Positions 22,050 through 33,561 of a stretch of 64,000 nucleotides of DNA are shown in pieces. The stretch is from Diplosphaera chodatii (lineage: Eukaryota > Chlorophyta > Trebouxiophyceae > Prasiolales > Stichococcaceae). How positions within the stretch are numbered: position 1 is the stretch's first letter; the number at the start of each line of letters is the position of its first letter. The notes below the pieces were generated by a model. That model made no database searches. It was not told the DNA's origin and was given only the letters and a program-made list of their open reading frames with translations. The stretch spans positions 62,001-126,000 of the forward strand of contig JAALGY010000038.1 in assembly GCA_032358165.1 (NCBI GenBank). The letters are read 5' to 3'. Both the position numbers and the translations under genes were made by a program.

Positions 22050-25000
22050 TCAGTCCAGGGCGGTGACGTCGGTGCGGCGGTCGATGCCGATGAAGCGGTT
22101 GGCGAAGGCGCGCTGCGGGGGCCACACGCTGCGGGGCGTGTCCTCCGGCCCCGCGTCGGCCAGCCGCAGCACCTTCAGCAGCGGCAGCCGCGTGAGCCCC
22201 GCCGCGACGCCCCTGCACGGGCGCGACGCCAGACGCGTGTGACGATTTGCGGTTTGCCACCATGCCCATTGCCATGCGGCCCATCGTCCCAGCTTGCCTG
22301 GTGGATGTCTGCATCCTGAGCGGGTGCGGGTTGTACACTGGGTGCTGGGGGCCTCGTTCAGATGTGGCAGCCTGGTGGCAGCAGCACCTGGGCGAGATGT
22401 AGCGGCAACCCGACAGGTCCAGCGAAGTCAGCCCCGTGGCGGCCGCCAGCTCCATCACCGCCGGATCCATGGTCGTGCTGCTGGCCAGGCTCAGGGCCTG
22501 CAGGCATTTGATATGGGGTCTGGATCGCAGGCTTCCTGCTGATGGCAGCTGAGCATGCGGCGGCTGCTCAATAAATTGAGGCTAACACACTACATCGACT
22601 TGGCAGGACTACTGCCGAGGTCCCCAGACCTCAGTCTGCATGCCCTGGAACGGCCAGACTTGGGCCTGCATCCTCAGCAGTAGTCCTGCAGGTGTCAGCT
22701 TCAATGAATAGCAGTCAGCATCAATGGAAAGCTCTATGTTGTGTTTGCCGGTGCGTGCAGCTGGTGTCGGGCAGCTGCGCCGGCGCTGTGGCCCCACGTC
22801 ACTACAGGGTGGCAGGATGCACCGTGCGGGCCTGCGCCGCTGTGCACAGACCGCCATTCCCCGCTAGAGTGGTAGTGTGGCTCTGCCAGAGATCGGGTTG
22901 CCACACGCAAGCCATACTGTTTCGCGAACCCTACACATCCCTCTGGCCAGTGCTGGATCCATTGGTGCGACTGTACCATGATCCGCTGCTGCTGCTGCCG
23001 CTGCTGCTGCTGCTACTGCTGTCGCAGACAGGCAGTCAGTGTGAGGGCGGGATGCTGCCACGTCAGGGCTGTCACCTGCAGCGCCGGGAGCTTGGCCACG
23101 GCCGCGGCCGCGCCCGGCTGCAGGCCCCACACCGACAGGTCCAGGGCAGCGAGCAGCGTCAGGCGCTGCAGCGAGCGCAGCTCCTGCTCAACGTCCTGCA
23201 GCCAGAGCAGCTGCGCGCTGGATGTATTGGCACTCGCTGATAGAGTCTGGTTGATGCACAGCCAGCTGCCCGGGGCACACACCCAATGCTGCGGATGCTG
23301 CCTGCAATCGTGCGGGCCATGGGAGCAGAGGCCAGCCGGGCATGGCAGCTGTTGCCTGTGCAACAAAGCCCCTGGTGAAGCATACCAAACTTCTGAGTGC
23401 GGTTCGTTTGAATCGAAGTGTTCACAGACGGCAAGCGTGCCCTGCAAACCGAGAGCCAGGTCAGCTCACCAGCTCGGGCGCCAGCTCGGCGCCACTCAGG
23501 TTCAGCAGCGTCAGCGCGGACGCGCGCTTGGCGATGGGCTGCAGCGCGATATCGCCCGCGGCGCGCAGGCTCCACTCGCGCAGCCGCGGCAACCCCGCGA
23601 GCGCGCCCAGGCAGTGGCAGCAGTCGGCGCCGGCGAACCCGGTGGTGTCCAGCGACCGCAGGCTGGTCAGCTGCTTGGAGATCGCGTGGCACGTCCTGCA
23701 GGGCAGCACCGGTACAAGTTGGTGCGGCGTATGCTCAACACTGGCCCGGCAGCAGTGCCCTGGCACTGACCTGTTTGTGCACCGATAGCTCGGCAGATGG
23801 GCGCATCTGTGAGCCTGTGGCCTGCTAGACAGCAGCGGTGCACTGTGGCTGGCCAACATCAAAGGGACATCGCGTGCACATGTTACTGGCGCTTGCGAGT
23901 AGGCAGCTCATGTTGGCAGTCGGATCAAAGGTGTGAGTGCGCTGAGCTGGAAGGGTCCCGCAGCTCAGGACACTGAACTGACTTTTCTGAGAGCCGGTGT
24001 GCGCACTCATCAGTAATGGCGTTGGCCACGTTGCTGAGCGCGAGCCCCGTGAGGTTGGAGAAGCGGTTGCAGATGTGCAGCACGTGCTCTGGCCCAAAGT
24101 CGTCCGTGGCCTCAATCTTCAATTCCCTCAGCGAAGGCGACCAGCTGTCCACGGTGACACGGAATGTGTCAAAGTCCATCTGCAAGCCAAGAATTCCGGG
24201 GTGTGAATACTGCTCACACTCGATGACAAGCGTCATCATCGATGTACAGGCTTGTCATACAGCTGACGGGGCTTGGCTATGCTTCCTCTCGCCACTAGGC
24301 CTCGCCACTGTGCACAGGCAGCAGTGCATGCAACCGCTCTCGCGCTGCTGTGCCCATACTGAACACTGAGGGTGCTTGGAGATGTCCCAAGGGAACTGCC
24401 ACCCACGTCAACAAAGCCGTAGAACTTGGCGGAGGTGAGCGCGGTGAGGCGGCCCAGGCCCGTCAGCCACCCGCCGTCCGCCGACTCCATGGAGAAGAAG
24501 TTGTCGCCGCTGATGCTGATCGCCCGCAGCCGCGTCAGCTGGCTGAGCGACTTCCCGCCCAGCACTGCGCGCGGAAGGATGCTTTGAGTGTCTGGAGTTG
24601 CAGCAGCCCTGAGCCAGGGGCCAGCCGCATCTGGGATGGCCACGTGCTGACGCTCCGCTGAGGCTGCGATGCCGGCACCTGCCACCTCACAGTCAGACGC
24701 AGCACACGCAGTGCAGCTGCAGACTTGCATGCGGCTGTGGCTCAGCAGCCACCACTTAAGCGGTTCCCGATGTGCCACGTGTGCTGAGGCAGCCGCCTGT
24801 GCGAGTCAGCATGCTGTAGGCAGCACTGAGCAGTGGTGCAGTGACATGGCAATGCGTGCACAGGCGACGGCATAGCAGCAGTGCTTCTCACCACCATCCA
24901 GGGTGTACTCCGGCAGATCCAGTTTGACCAGGGTCGTCAGGCGCCCCACAGTGTCAGCCAGCTCGCAAGGGTCGATCCTGAAGCGGCAGACAAACCGCAT

Positions 25001-26279
25001 GTACACTGGATAGCTTGCGGCAGACAGCCCCGGCCACACACGCACAGCTGCCTCCTCCTCCTTGGTGGTAGCTCAGTGGACAGCATCTGCTGCTGGCGCA
25101 CCGTTACAGGCGGGCACATGCACTGGGCAGGGTACCTTGTTACAGAGGAGGGGCAAACCCATGCGACTGACCTGCCGACGCCCTGCAGGTGGAGCGCCGT
25201 CAGGTTGGTCATGCCCCGCAGCCCCTCCAGGCTGACGTCGATGTACTCCCGCCGGTTCAGGATGCTGAGGCTCTCGAGGCTCGAGCAGCGCTGGCCCAGC
25301 AGGATCAGGCCTGCATGTAGAACCGAGCTGCAGGTCATGTGTCCCTTGCATGCATGCCGAGCAGCGGTGGATGTCGCCTTGTGCACCATATGATGGACTG
25401 GACATGCAGACGGAATGGGCTGCAAGCCTCTGCCGCAGCAGCACGCGCAGCAGCAGAGGACAGCACCAGGCATGTACACAGTCAGCTGCACCATGTGCTG
25501 CAGCCTGGTGCGCCACTTGGGAAGCTTTGGGCCCTGCCTGCACTGGCTGTGTTACCTGTGCAACCAGGGTGACGTGGCGTTCACTGGCAGCCAGAGAGCG
25601 CACCTGAGTCCTGCGCCATGCTGAAGCCCCGCAGCCGCAGCTTGCGCAGCCCCGTCAGCACCGACAGCTGCACGATGCCGCCCTCGAACTGGCCGGCGCC
25701 TGAGCCCGTCACAAGTGCTGTCAGGCCCGGCTAAACAGGTAGGCTGCACGGTCGCCACGGCTGACACGCATGATTGTATGATGGGCCAGACGTGAAACAG
25801 CACGTTCGGGGGCATTGATAACTGGGACAGACACAAGCGTGTGCCCACCTTCTACGAGGATGTCGGTCAGCTGGGGCGCCAGGGGCGCAAGTGCTGACAG
25901 CGAGCCCAGGTATGGCGGCCCCGGCGCGTCGCGCTTCTCCAGTATTGGGTCCTGCATTCGGACCACACACATCAGGCAAGTGGGCACGTGGACTTTGCTG
26001 CGGACGTGTCATCGCGTGTCCTGGGAGCTGGAGCACGCCCCAAAAGCATATGGCAACAGCCTGGGCAGTCGCCGATGAGTGAAGTGTGGTAGCTACTCAT
26101 GGTAGCTCGATGGCAGGGCCGCACCAAGGGCTTTGACGCGGTTTCTGTGAAGCCAATGCCCGAAAGCTCCAGTTCCTGCAGCTTGTGCAGCTGCGCGATG
26201 GAGTCCAGGCTGTTGTCCGGGAAGTTCCTGCAGGCAGAATCATCATGTTTGTACAGCCATGTTGTCGGCCCTCAGTGCT

Positions 26280-26324
<45 letters not shown>

Positions 26325-27337
26325 CAAGCATGCTCAAGGCTGACGATCTGTGCAGGGTGAGCTGCTCGCAAGGTGCGCCACACACGATGCTTCCTGCAAT
26401 GCTGCCCAACCAACAGGGATGGAATGGGGATGGCCGTTCAGAAGTGAGCAGCAAACAGCATGCAGACTGTGTGCTGCAGCCTGGGCCACCACTGCGCACT
26501 TATAGAACGTCAGCCTCGACAGCTGCTGCGCGCACTCGTCCAGCTGCCGCAGCGCACCAATCTCCACCGCCTGTAGACGTAGTGCAATGCTAAAATCGTA
26601 TGGCAAACGCTTTTGTAGTGCAACCAGCACCAGACGTGACCCAGGCCGGTAGCCAGACGTGCTCGCCGCAGGAACGTCGGGCCTCACAGACTGCAGCCCA
26701 TGCGCACCCCGTCTGGCACGTTGCTGAGGTCCAGGTGCCGCACGGAGGGGAACGCCGCCAGCATGCGGACCTCTGATTCCCGCAGGCTGGCGGGCGCCAG
26801 AAAGCTGCACACGGCGCGGCTGGCCGCGCGCATGAACGACTTGCTGACCGTGCGCAGGTCCGCCAGCTGCTGCGGCGAGCCCGTGCCCTGCCTGCACGTT
26901 GCAGGCGCCGCAACCGCTGGTCATCAGGTGCGCCCCAGCACTTGCCGGGAAAGTGTGCACGAACACTGGATGCGTTGGGTCCACGAGCCGCAGTCCGAAC
27001 GCAACCGCTCTTCTCAACAGCTAGCTACACGGCACAGAACTAAACGCCTTGGTCCAAGGCGCACCTGACTGCAAAATCGATGATGCGCTCCTGCGATGTG
27101 CATCATACAAGATTGATGGTTTGAAGCCTGAGCAAGCTCTGCTACCAGCACGCAGTTCCTTGACCAGTTTCCACCTGCGCAGCGTTGTCCAACCTGCAAA
27201 GCTTCGGGGATGTCGCAGTAATTTGGCACCGCCTCCTGCGGAGAAGCTGCACTGTTGCCCTCCTTGTCGTCCTCCTGCCTCTCATCAGCCTCGTGGTCCG
27301 CCCCGTTCATCATGACCTGGCTCTTTGATGACTCCAT
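22050..27337 (-). CDS. F-box/leucine-rich repeat protein (638 aa)
   Basis: Fifteen exons join perfectly in phase: 27194-27337, 27065-27090, 26708-26891, 26500-26570, 26125-26227, 25849-25951, 25604-25699, 25172-25310, 24892-24977, 24407-24564, 24007-24179, 23470-23695, 23076-23210, 22388-22497, 22050-22212. The N-terminus is acidic (DERQEDDKEG). It is followed by CDIPEALQ|ERIIDFAVR, an F-box start split by an intron, then VSKSFMRAASRAV. About ten LRRs follow (e.g. LRKLRLRGFSMAQ, LESLSILNRREYI, LTSLDLSGCRYI). F-box/LRR proteins are substrate receptors of SCF ubiquitin ligases; LRRs pick the target. The substrate cannot be read from sequence. It is a divergent paralogue of the gene at 27814. 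Confidence 0.88.
26280..26322. repeat. (CAG)n/(CTG)n microsatellite, about 14 units
   Basis: An uninterrupted run of AGC units lies in the intron between exons 26500-26570 and 26125-26227 of the minus-strand F-box/LRR gene. It is intronic in this model, so it is not read as polyGln or polyLeu. Confidence 0.9.
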
Positions 27338-27813
27338 GCTGTGCGGCCGCTGGCCCCCGCTGCCCCGGTTTCGCTTCTGCTACGGACGCTTTTGTGGCAT
27401 CTCTGTGGAAACTTGAGCTGGAAGTGCTGAAGCTGCACACATGCAATCGCGCGGTCAACCCTGCCAGTGCATCTTCGAGAGAGCCGTACTATCACAACGC
27501 TGTTGTTATCTATGCTGTCTGCTGCGGAGCGGGCTGCGGCCAGGAAGACGCACGGGAATTATCACTTTTGGACACGTGCGACCTGATCGGCACGTGCCGT
27601 CCGACGACATTGCTGACCTGGCATGGCAACAACAACAGTTGAAGAAGTTCCGTCAGAGCATCGGACATCTGCATGTGCGATACAGCACTACATGTGCTAG
27701 CACTGGCTCTCTGGGCAACAGCATAACCTGCCGTGGCCTGATCAACTGACAAATACCGAGAAGAGCGAAGCAGGAGTGCACAGGGCTTAGCCTGTCGCCA
27801 GCACCTGGTCAGC
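27338..27813. promoter_or_regulatory. Shared divergent promoter of two F-box/LRR genes
   Basis: The two start codons (27337 minus, 27814 plus) are 476 bp apart, so both promoters and 5' UTRs must fit here. I see no convincing TATA box or other named element. Confidence 0.6.
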
Positions 27814-30800
27814 ATGCGCCGCTCGCAGCGCGTGGCGGCCGCCAGAGCCGCGCAGGGCCCGGCCACGCCCGCCGACTCGCGCTTCGGGCAGCTGCCTGTC
27901 GAGCTGCAGGAGCGCATCATCGAGATCGTGGTCAGGTGCGGCGCCGTGTCGCACGGCCCTGCGGCGACTGTGCTGCCCACCCTGCCGCCCCTGCTGTTCT
28001 AACATGATGTAATAGGCTGACTTCAGGATGTTGCTGCTGTCCCAGCGAACCCCCTGCAGCATGTCCTGGGGACATTGCGCACGGATATGCTCAGCCCTGT
28101 CCTGTGCCGGTCGCTGCCTTGGTCCCAACCCTGAAACTGCGATCATCAGCTGCTGCGACTGGGTCAAACACCGTTGCAGCAACCGAACATCGCAGCTATC
28201 GAGGCAGGAAGCAAGCCAGCAGCCAGTTCCATATCTAAAGCGGCATGCCCGCCGATGGCACTCCTCGGCCCGCAGCCCGCATTACACGGGACGTTGCCAC
28301 AGACGTCGCCGAGCACGGCCCGCCCGCTGCAGGGAGGCGGAGATGGATGACGTGGCGGTGGCGGCAGTGCGGCGCACCTGCCGCGCCTGGCGCGCCATGG
28401 TCGGCGCCTGCCTGCGCGGCACGCTGATACCGGCCAGCTTCCAGACCGCACGCCACCTGGCCGCCTTCCCCACCATCACCGTCGTCGACCTGCGGGACGT
28501 GAGTTGGCGCTGCGGCAAGGTCGATGGTTCAGTGCACACATGGATGCGTGCTGGTGATTGCACGGCCAGTTGAGGGCACCATCCTGCCGAATCGTCACGC
28601 CACCCCACCCTGCAGCTTCGGACATCCGGCTGCCGTGTGCTGTGTGGAAGTGTGCCGTGACACCTGCAAGCCCTGCTGCAGGCGGCATCGTGTGGCGCGG
28701 TGGCCACCGCGGCAGTGCGGCAGCTTCCGAAGCACCTGCCCCACGTCACGCACCTGCCCCTGGGCGCCCTCAGGTGCCCGTGCGCTGCCGCAGCACCCGC
28801 TGCAGGATCCTGCTCGCTGCATATCCGCTAGGGGCTGCACCTGTGGGAAGCTGCTGCTGTGACGGCTGCACACGTGCCACACTGCACCCTTGCCGCTGTC
28901 CGGCGCGCTCTGTAATTTATTTTATTTTTCTGCTTATAGGTCGCTGTCGATGCCATGCGTGAGGGCGCTCGCGCACCTGACGGCGCTGCAGGCACGTCCC
29001 CACTGACGTAGTTGTTTTGATTTTGGGTTGTGACTGAGCGTAGATGAGGATGCCATGCGCGTGCCATGCTGGATGTGGTTTCCAAGCAAAACCTTCATCC
29101 TGTGGTGTGGGCTGACCAGCATCTGGTGCCGCCAAGCATCATGGGAGCGCCTGTCCGCTGGTACATACACAGTCTCAGTCCATCAGGCAGTGCATCGTAG
29201 TTGCGCAGATGCTGTCGCTGGAGGGCTGCCAGCACGTGCGGGACCAGCACCTGGCGGCGCTCGCGCCCCTGGCCGCCACCCTGACCGCGCTCATCCTCAA
29301 CCGCTGCGGCCCCTCGCCCCACCTCACCAGCGCCGGCGGCCTGCGCAGCCTGGCGGCGCTGACGGCGCTGCGGCAGCTGGGGCTGCGGGAGACTTATGTG
29401 GCAGACGCGGGTGAGTGTCCCAGGCTGCCGGCGGCAAGGGTGGTTGAAGCTGATGGTCGTGGCAACCACCGCCGGCTGGGGCTGCGGTGTCGCCCCTTGG
29501 GATGGCTCTGCGAACCAGCTGGTCGAGAGGAGGCGCCTGCGAGAGCAGGGGGTGCATGCGCCCCTGTGGCTGCGCCAGGGTAGCAGGGTCGCCGTGGCTC
29601 TGCTGCCGAATGCTGCTGCTTCCGCGCATCCAACCCTTGCACAGCCCGCAACAACGCCCCAGCCGGCATCTTCCTTCATGGGTGCCCGCTCAGGCAGCAA
29701 AGCCATGCCGTGCAGATTTGGCGCATGTCGGGGCGTCCTGCAGCGACCTCGAAGCGCTGGACCTGACAGATGCGATGGAGTTCACTGGCAGGTGCGCACC
29801 CCAACCACTTGCTGCGGCAGGCAACGGTCGCACCGCGAGCTGCAGGTGCATGTATCTGCACTGCACATGCTCACGAGCGACCTCTGCACCGCCGCTGCAT
29901 GTGCAGTGCTGCTGGCATGCACCACAGACTCACCCGCTGCACCTAGATTCGCACCATGGCCTCGTGTGACACAGTGTGGCAAGTCTGATGCACTGCTGCC
30001 TGACCACCGCACCCCCCTGTGCCGCAGCGGCATCGCGGCGCTGTCCAGCCTGACGCTGCTGGCGCTGACGGGGGCGATCGGCATCGACCCAGCGGTGCTG
30101 GCGGACTCGCTGTCGCGGCTCACGGGCCTCAGCACACTGGCCATCTCCGCATGGAGCCTGCCCGGCGGCGCCTCGGGTGCGCCCCCCTGCTGCCGTGCCT
30201 TCCTGCTGCCAAGCTTGTCAATGTCAGGCCCTGGGCTCGCAGCCGTCCGGTCCTGCCCGGCGGCGCCTCGGGTGCGCCCTCCTGCTGCCGCGCCTTCCTG
30301 CTGCCAATTTTGTCAAGTCAGGCCCTGGGTTTGCAGCCGTCCAGTCCTGCCCGGCGGCGCCTCGGGCGCGCCCCTGCCGCGCTTCTTGGCCGCTGAGTGG
30401 ATCGGCAGCTATGATTCAGGCATTTGCGCAAGACGAAGCCTGCTTGGCGCCCTTGGCTGCTGGCATGTGGACCACATAAAGCCATGCTTCCCACGTCCTG
30501 CGTTCAAGCCCGCCGGACGGCGACCTTGGTCGAACGCCCGCTGCAGGGCACCCCTCAAAAGCGGTTCCAAGCCTAAGTTTCGGCCTTCACGCGCAGATGC
30601 GGGGGAGCGGGCGGTGGCGCAGCTGACCAGCCTGCGGAACCTGGCCGTCTGGGAGGGGAACGACGCCGCCGACGAGCCGCCCACCTGGCCGCGCGGCCTC
30701 GTGGACCTGCAGCAGCTGGAGGACGTGACGCTCGCGCACTTCGACCTGGTGCGCGCCCCTTGCGGCAGGGTCAAATGACAGCGTCGCGTCAAAATGCCGT

Positions 30801-32868
30801 CGCTTCTGCTGCAGATGCCCAGCCAGGCGCACCTTGGTGTTGTGCTGCCTCACATGCTGCACAGTGACCGTTTGACAGCCCTTCAAGCACCGCACTCAGT
30901 CGGATCCGGTACAGGAGACAGTTTCTGGCACATGCGCTGCTCCACTCTTGTTCAGCTGCTGGAGCTGGCTGCCGAGTGTTGACTTGAGCGCCGCGCACTG
31001 GAGAGCCTGCACGACTACGCGTTTGACCAAGCATTGACATGTGCGCCGCGCACTGCGCAGCTGGAGAGCCTGCACGACTACGCGTTCGGGTGGTCCACCG
31101 CGCTGCGGGACCTGGACCTGCGGGGCTGCATCAACCTGTCGGAGGAGACGCTCACGGCGGCGATGCGCCACTTCCCGGGCCTCACCCGCCTCAACCTGCA
31201 GGAGAACTACGCGGGCGTCAAGGACGGGTGCGCGGGGTTTGGGGCCTCGCTGCCGGCCACAATGGGGCGTTGGCATGCAGTGCGGCTGCTGAGTCGGTTA
31301 TCACCACAGAAAGACATGCCACCGCGTCGTGCAGCGCTATGGCGGTCCGGGAGGCTCATACCAAGTGCACATGCTGCTGGGGGGGTCGGTCCCATGCTGC
31401 GCTGCTGCGCCGCAGGATGGCGCAGGAGATGCTGCGGTGCCTGACGGGGCTGCGGGTGCTGGAGCTGCGGTCGTTCAGCGGCGCGGAGGACGGCTGCGGC
31501 CGCGTGCTTGAGACGATCGCCCAGCTGCCCGCCCTGGAGGTGGGTGTCCCCCAGAAACGAGGTGTGCAGCCAGGAGATCCACACGCTGCATTGCTGCTGT
31601 CACCGCCAGCGCGCCTGCTCAACCCCGATGCCTCAGAAGCTGTTCATCCAGAAGCGGAGTTGGTGCTGTGCGGCACGCGACAGGGACTGCTTGCCCCACT
31701 GCAGTCCCTGCACTACCTGCTTGAGCTCCCGGCACTGCCCAGTACCCTGGCTGAGCTTACTGTAGGCCTGAAGGATGTATGGTTGATCATTTCGAACCGG
31801 TGCTCGACTGCTGTGTGTTCAAGAATATGAACACGAGCAAAGCTCGCACTCATACGCAGCCTGCCCTGCATGCCCGCAGGACCTGGACCTATCGGACTCC
31901 GACAGCCTGGACGTGCGGCCGCTGCGGGCCGCTACAGGGCTGACGCGGCTGGCGCTGTCGGGTTTTGCGCTGCCGCCGCAGCACGAGGTGCCACCTTGTT
32001 CTGTTGACAGATGCACAGCGGTATAGGTGCAGCTTGCACGTTTGGGAGGTGTACAAGATGATCTGCGAACAACTTCAGATTTGCCGACACCCATCGGCTG
32101 CTGCTTCCCCGGCATACACGCACCTGCAAATGCTTGTCAATTGCGGGTTTTGAACACTTTCACTGCAGGGCCTGACCCGGGGCATCCAGGCCCTCAAGCC
32201 GCTGGCGCGGCTGGCGGTGCTGCTGCTGAACGAGGACGAGCTGAAGGCGGGCACCATGCGCGCCGTTGCCAACCTCACCGGCCTCACGGTGTGTGATACA
32301 ACATCTAGCTGTCTAGCGGTACCGCAGGTCAGTGCATCTGCAAACCGAAACACGGCACCAGAGGCACACACAAACGAGAGCATCGAACTGAGTTGCATGC
32401 ATCTTGTGGCCTAGTTGCATCCCAAAGCAGCTGGCTGGTGTGTCGTACGCTGTGTGGATGTGCACTCCTCGTGGCTCTGGTTGCAGGAGCTGCACCTGGC
32501 GGTGTCGACGGTGTCGGACGCGGGGCTGCGGCCGCTGTCGCGCCTCACCCGGCTGGCGGTGCTCAACGCATCCATGTGCTTCAAGCTCACGCCCAAGTGA
32601 GCTGGTTTCCAATTGCCAGGTTGACCAGTCCTGCATCCACCATGTCGGTGACTGCCTGCATTGGAGGGTCCCCGCTGGTGGCTGGTGGCCTCGCAGGTTG
32701 GGAGGCGTTTCAGAGAAGCGGCTGCCTCATGCATGCAGGGCGCTGGAGGCCCTGTACCAGCTGCCGGCGCTGCGGGACGTGTCGGTGCAGGGCTCGGGGT
32801 CCCGGTGGCCCACCCCGTGGCCCTCGCCGCGGTGCTTTGCGCACCCTTATGTCCGGCTCCGCACCTGA
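27814..32868 (+). CDS. F-box/leucine-rich repeat protein (589 aa)
   Basis: Fourteen exons join in phase: 27814-27935, 28333-28498, 28682-28773, 28940-28991, 29209-29410, 29716-29791, 30028-30176, 30597-30748, 31061-31227, 31416-31539, 31880-31987, 32169-32288, 32487-32596, 32739-32868. The F-box reads FGQLPVELQERIIEIVVR, then VAVAAVRRTCRAWRAMV ('LP.EL...I', '...CR.WR'). Then come about eleven LRRs (MLSLEGCQHVRDQHLAAL, SSLTLLALTGAIG, ALRDLDLRGCINLSEETL, ARLAVLLLNEDELK). It is probably an SCF substrate receptor. The donor at 28991 is CAG|GCACGT, a GC donor. In this gene the ELQ-ERII junction is uninterrupted, while the minus-strand paralogue has an intron exactly there. Confidence 0.9.
30157..30390 (+). 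repeat. 95-bp tandem repeat carrying an exon end and donor (about 2.5 copies)
   Basis: 'CCTGCCCGGCGGCGCCTCGG' starts at about 30157, 30252 and 30346 (periods 95 and 94). Between them the units share 'CTGCTGCC..GCCTTCCTGCTG' and 'TCAGGCCCTGGG'. The first unit begins in the last 20 nt of exon 30028-30176, so the 5' splice site is repeated. Confidence 0.9.
30985..31027 (+). repeat. Decayed copy of an exon 5' end (F-box/LRR intron)
   Basis: GCGCCGCGCACTGGAGAGCC, running to 'GACTACGCGTTTG', duplicates the acceptor region and start of exon 31061. The copy lacks the six bases containing the acceptor AG. Confidence 0.8.
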
Positions 32869-33561
32869 CCGCGGCTGGAGTGGGACCGGCTAGGGGGCGG
32901 CGGCAGCTGCCGTTCGGGCCACCTGCATCTCTTTTACAAGAGCTGCAGTGCACATGAATCCGCACAATTTTAGTGCCCTCTGCATCGCGCCATGAGGATC
33001 CGCAGCATGTGAACGAACGCAGCTGCATGTCGCTTGGCGCACACTGGGTGGAGCCTTGTGGCTGCCGCTGGTGCACTACTCAGCGGTGCTCTTGTGGACT
33101 TGGTTGTGTGTTTGAAGTCTTCCAAACTACTTTCCTTCCGGCAAACAGCCAAACTTGACGGTTGAAGCAAACTTTGGTTTACTGCCAGATTCGCAGTTTC
33201 ATGTCGTGCAATATGACATGTCACGCAGCAAGTGTTACTACTGACGTCACGAAGACAATCAAAGTCATCATCAACCCTGCGCCGTACCAGCACTCAGGCC
33301 TGCTGTGCAGTTTGTCGTTTGGTCTATCTTCGAAACTTCTGGAGCAGTACAACAGCAACTGAAGTGCATATCCGGCCAGTCTTTCATCAGCTGCACCACC
33401 ATCGACCTCATCAGTGCTGCTGGTCGCTGCAAGTGTCAGGGTGGTCGGTTGCCGGGGTTCGTCATTCACTATGCCTGCACACCATCTGCATCTTCCAGCA
33501 TGTGCTGGTCGCATATGATTGCCGTCATGGTGCGCAGCTGGCATGTTGCCTGGCGCTCCGG
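32869..33561. other. Convergent intergenic region
   Basis: This region lies between the stops of the plus-strand F-box/LRR gene and the minus-strand PA14-like gene. It presumably holds both 3' UTRs. I see no further coding exon. Confidence 0.6.

Noticed and set aside
29396..30778. A 460-codon open frame on the plus strand
   Set aside because: It runs through three exons and their introns of the F-box/LRR gene. The spliced exons switch frame and give clean LRRs, so the long frame is a by-product of GC-rich introns and the 95-bp repeat.
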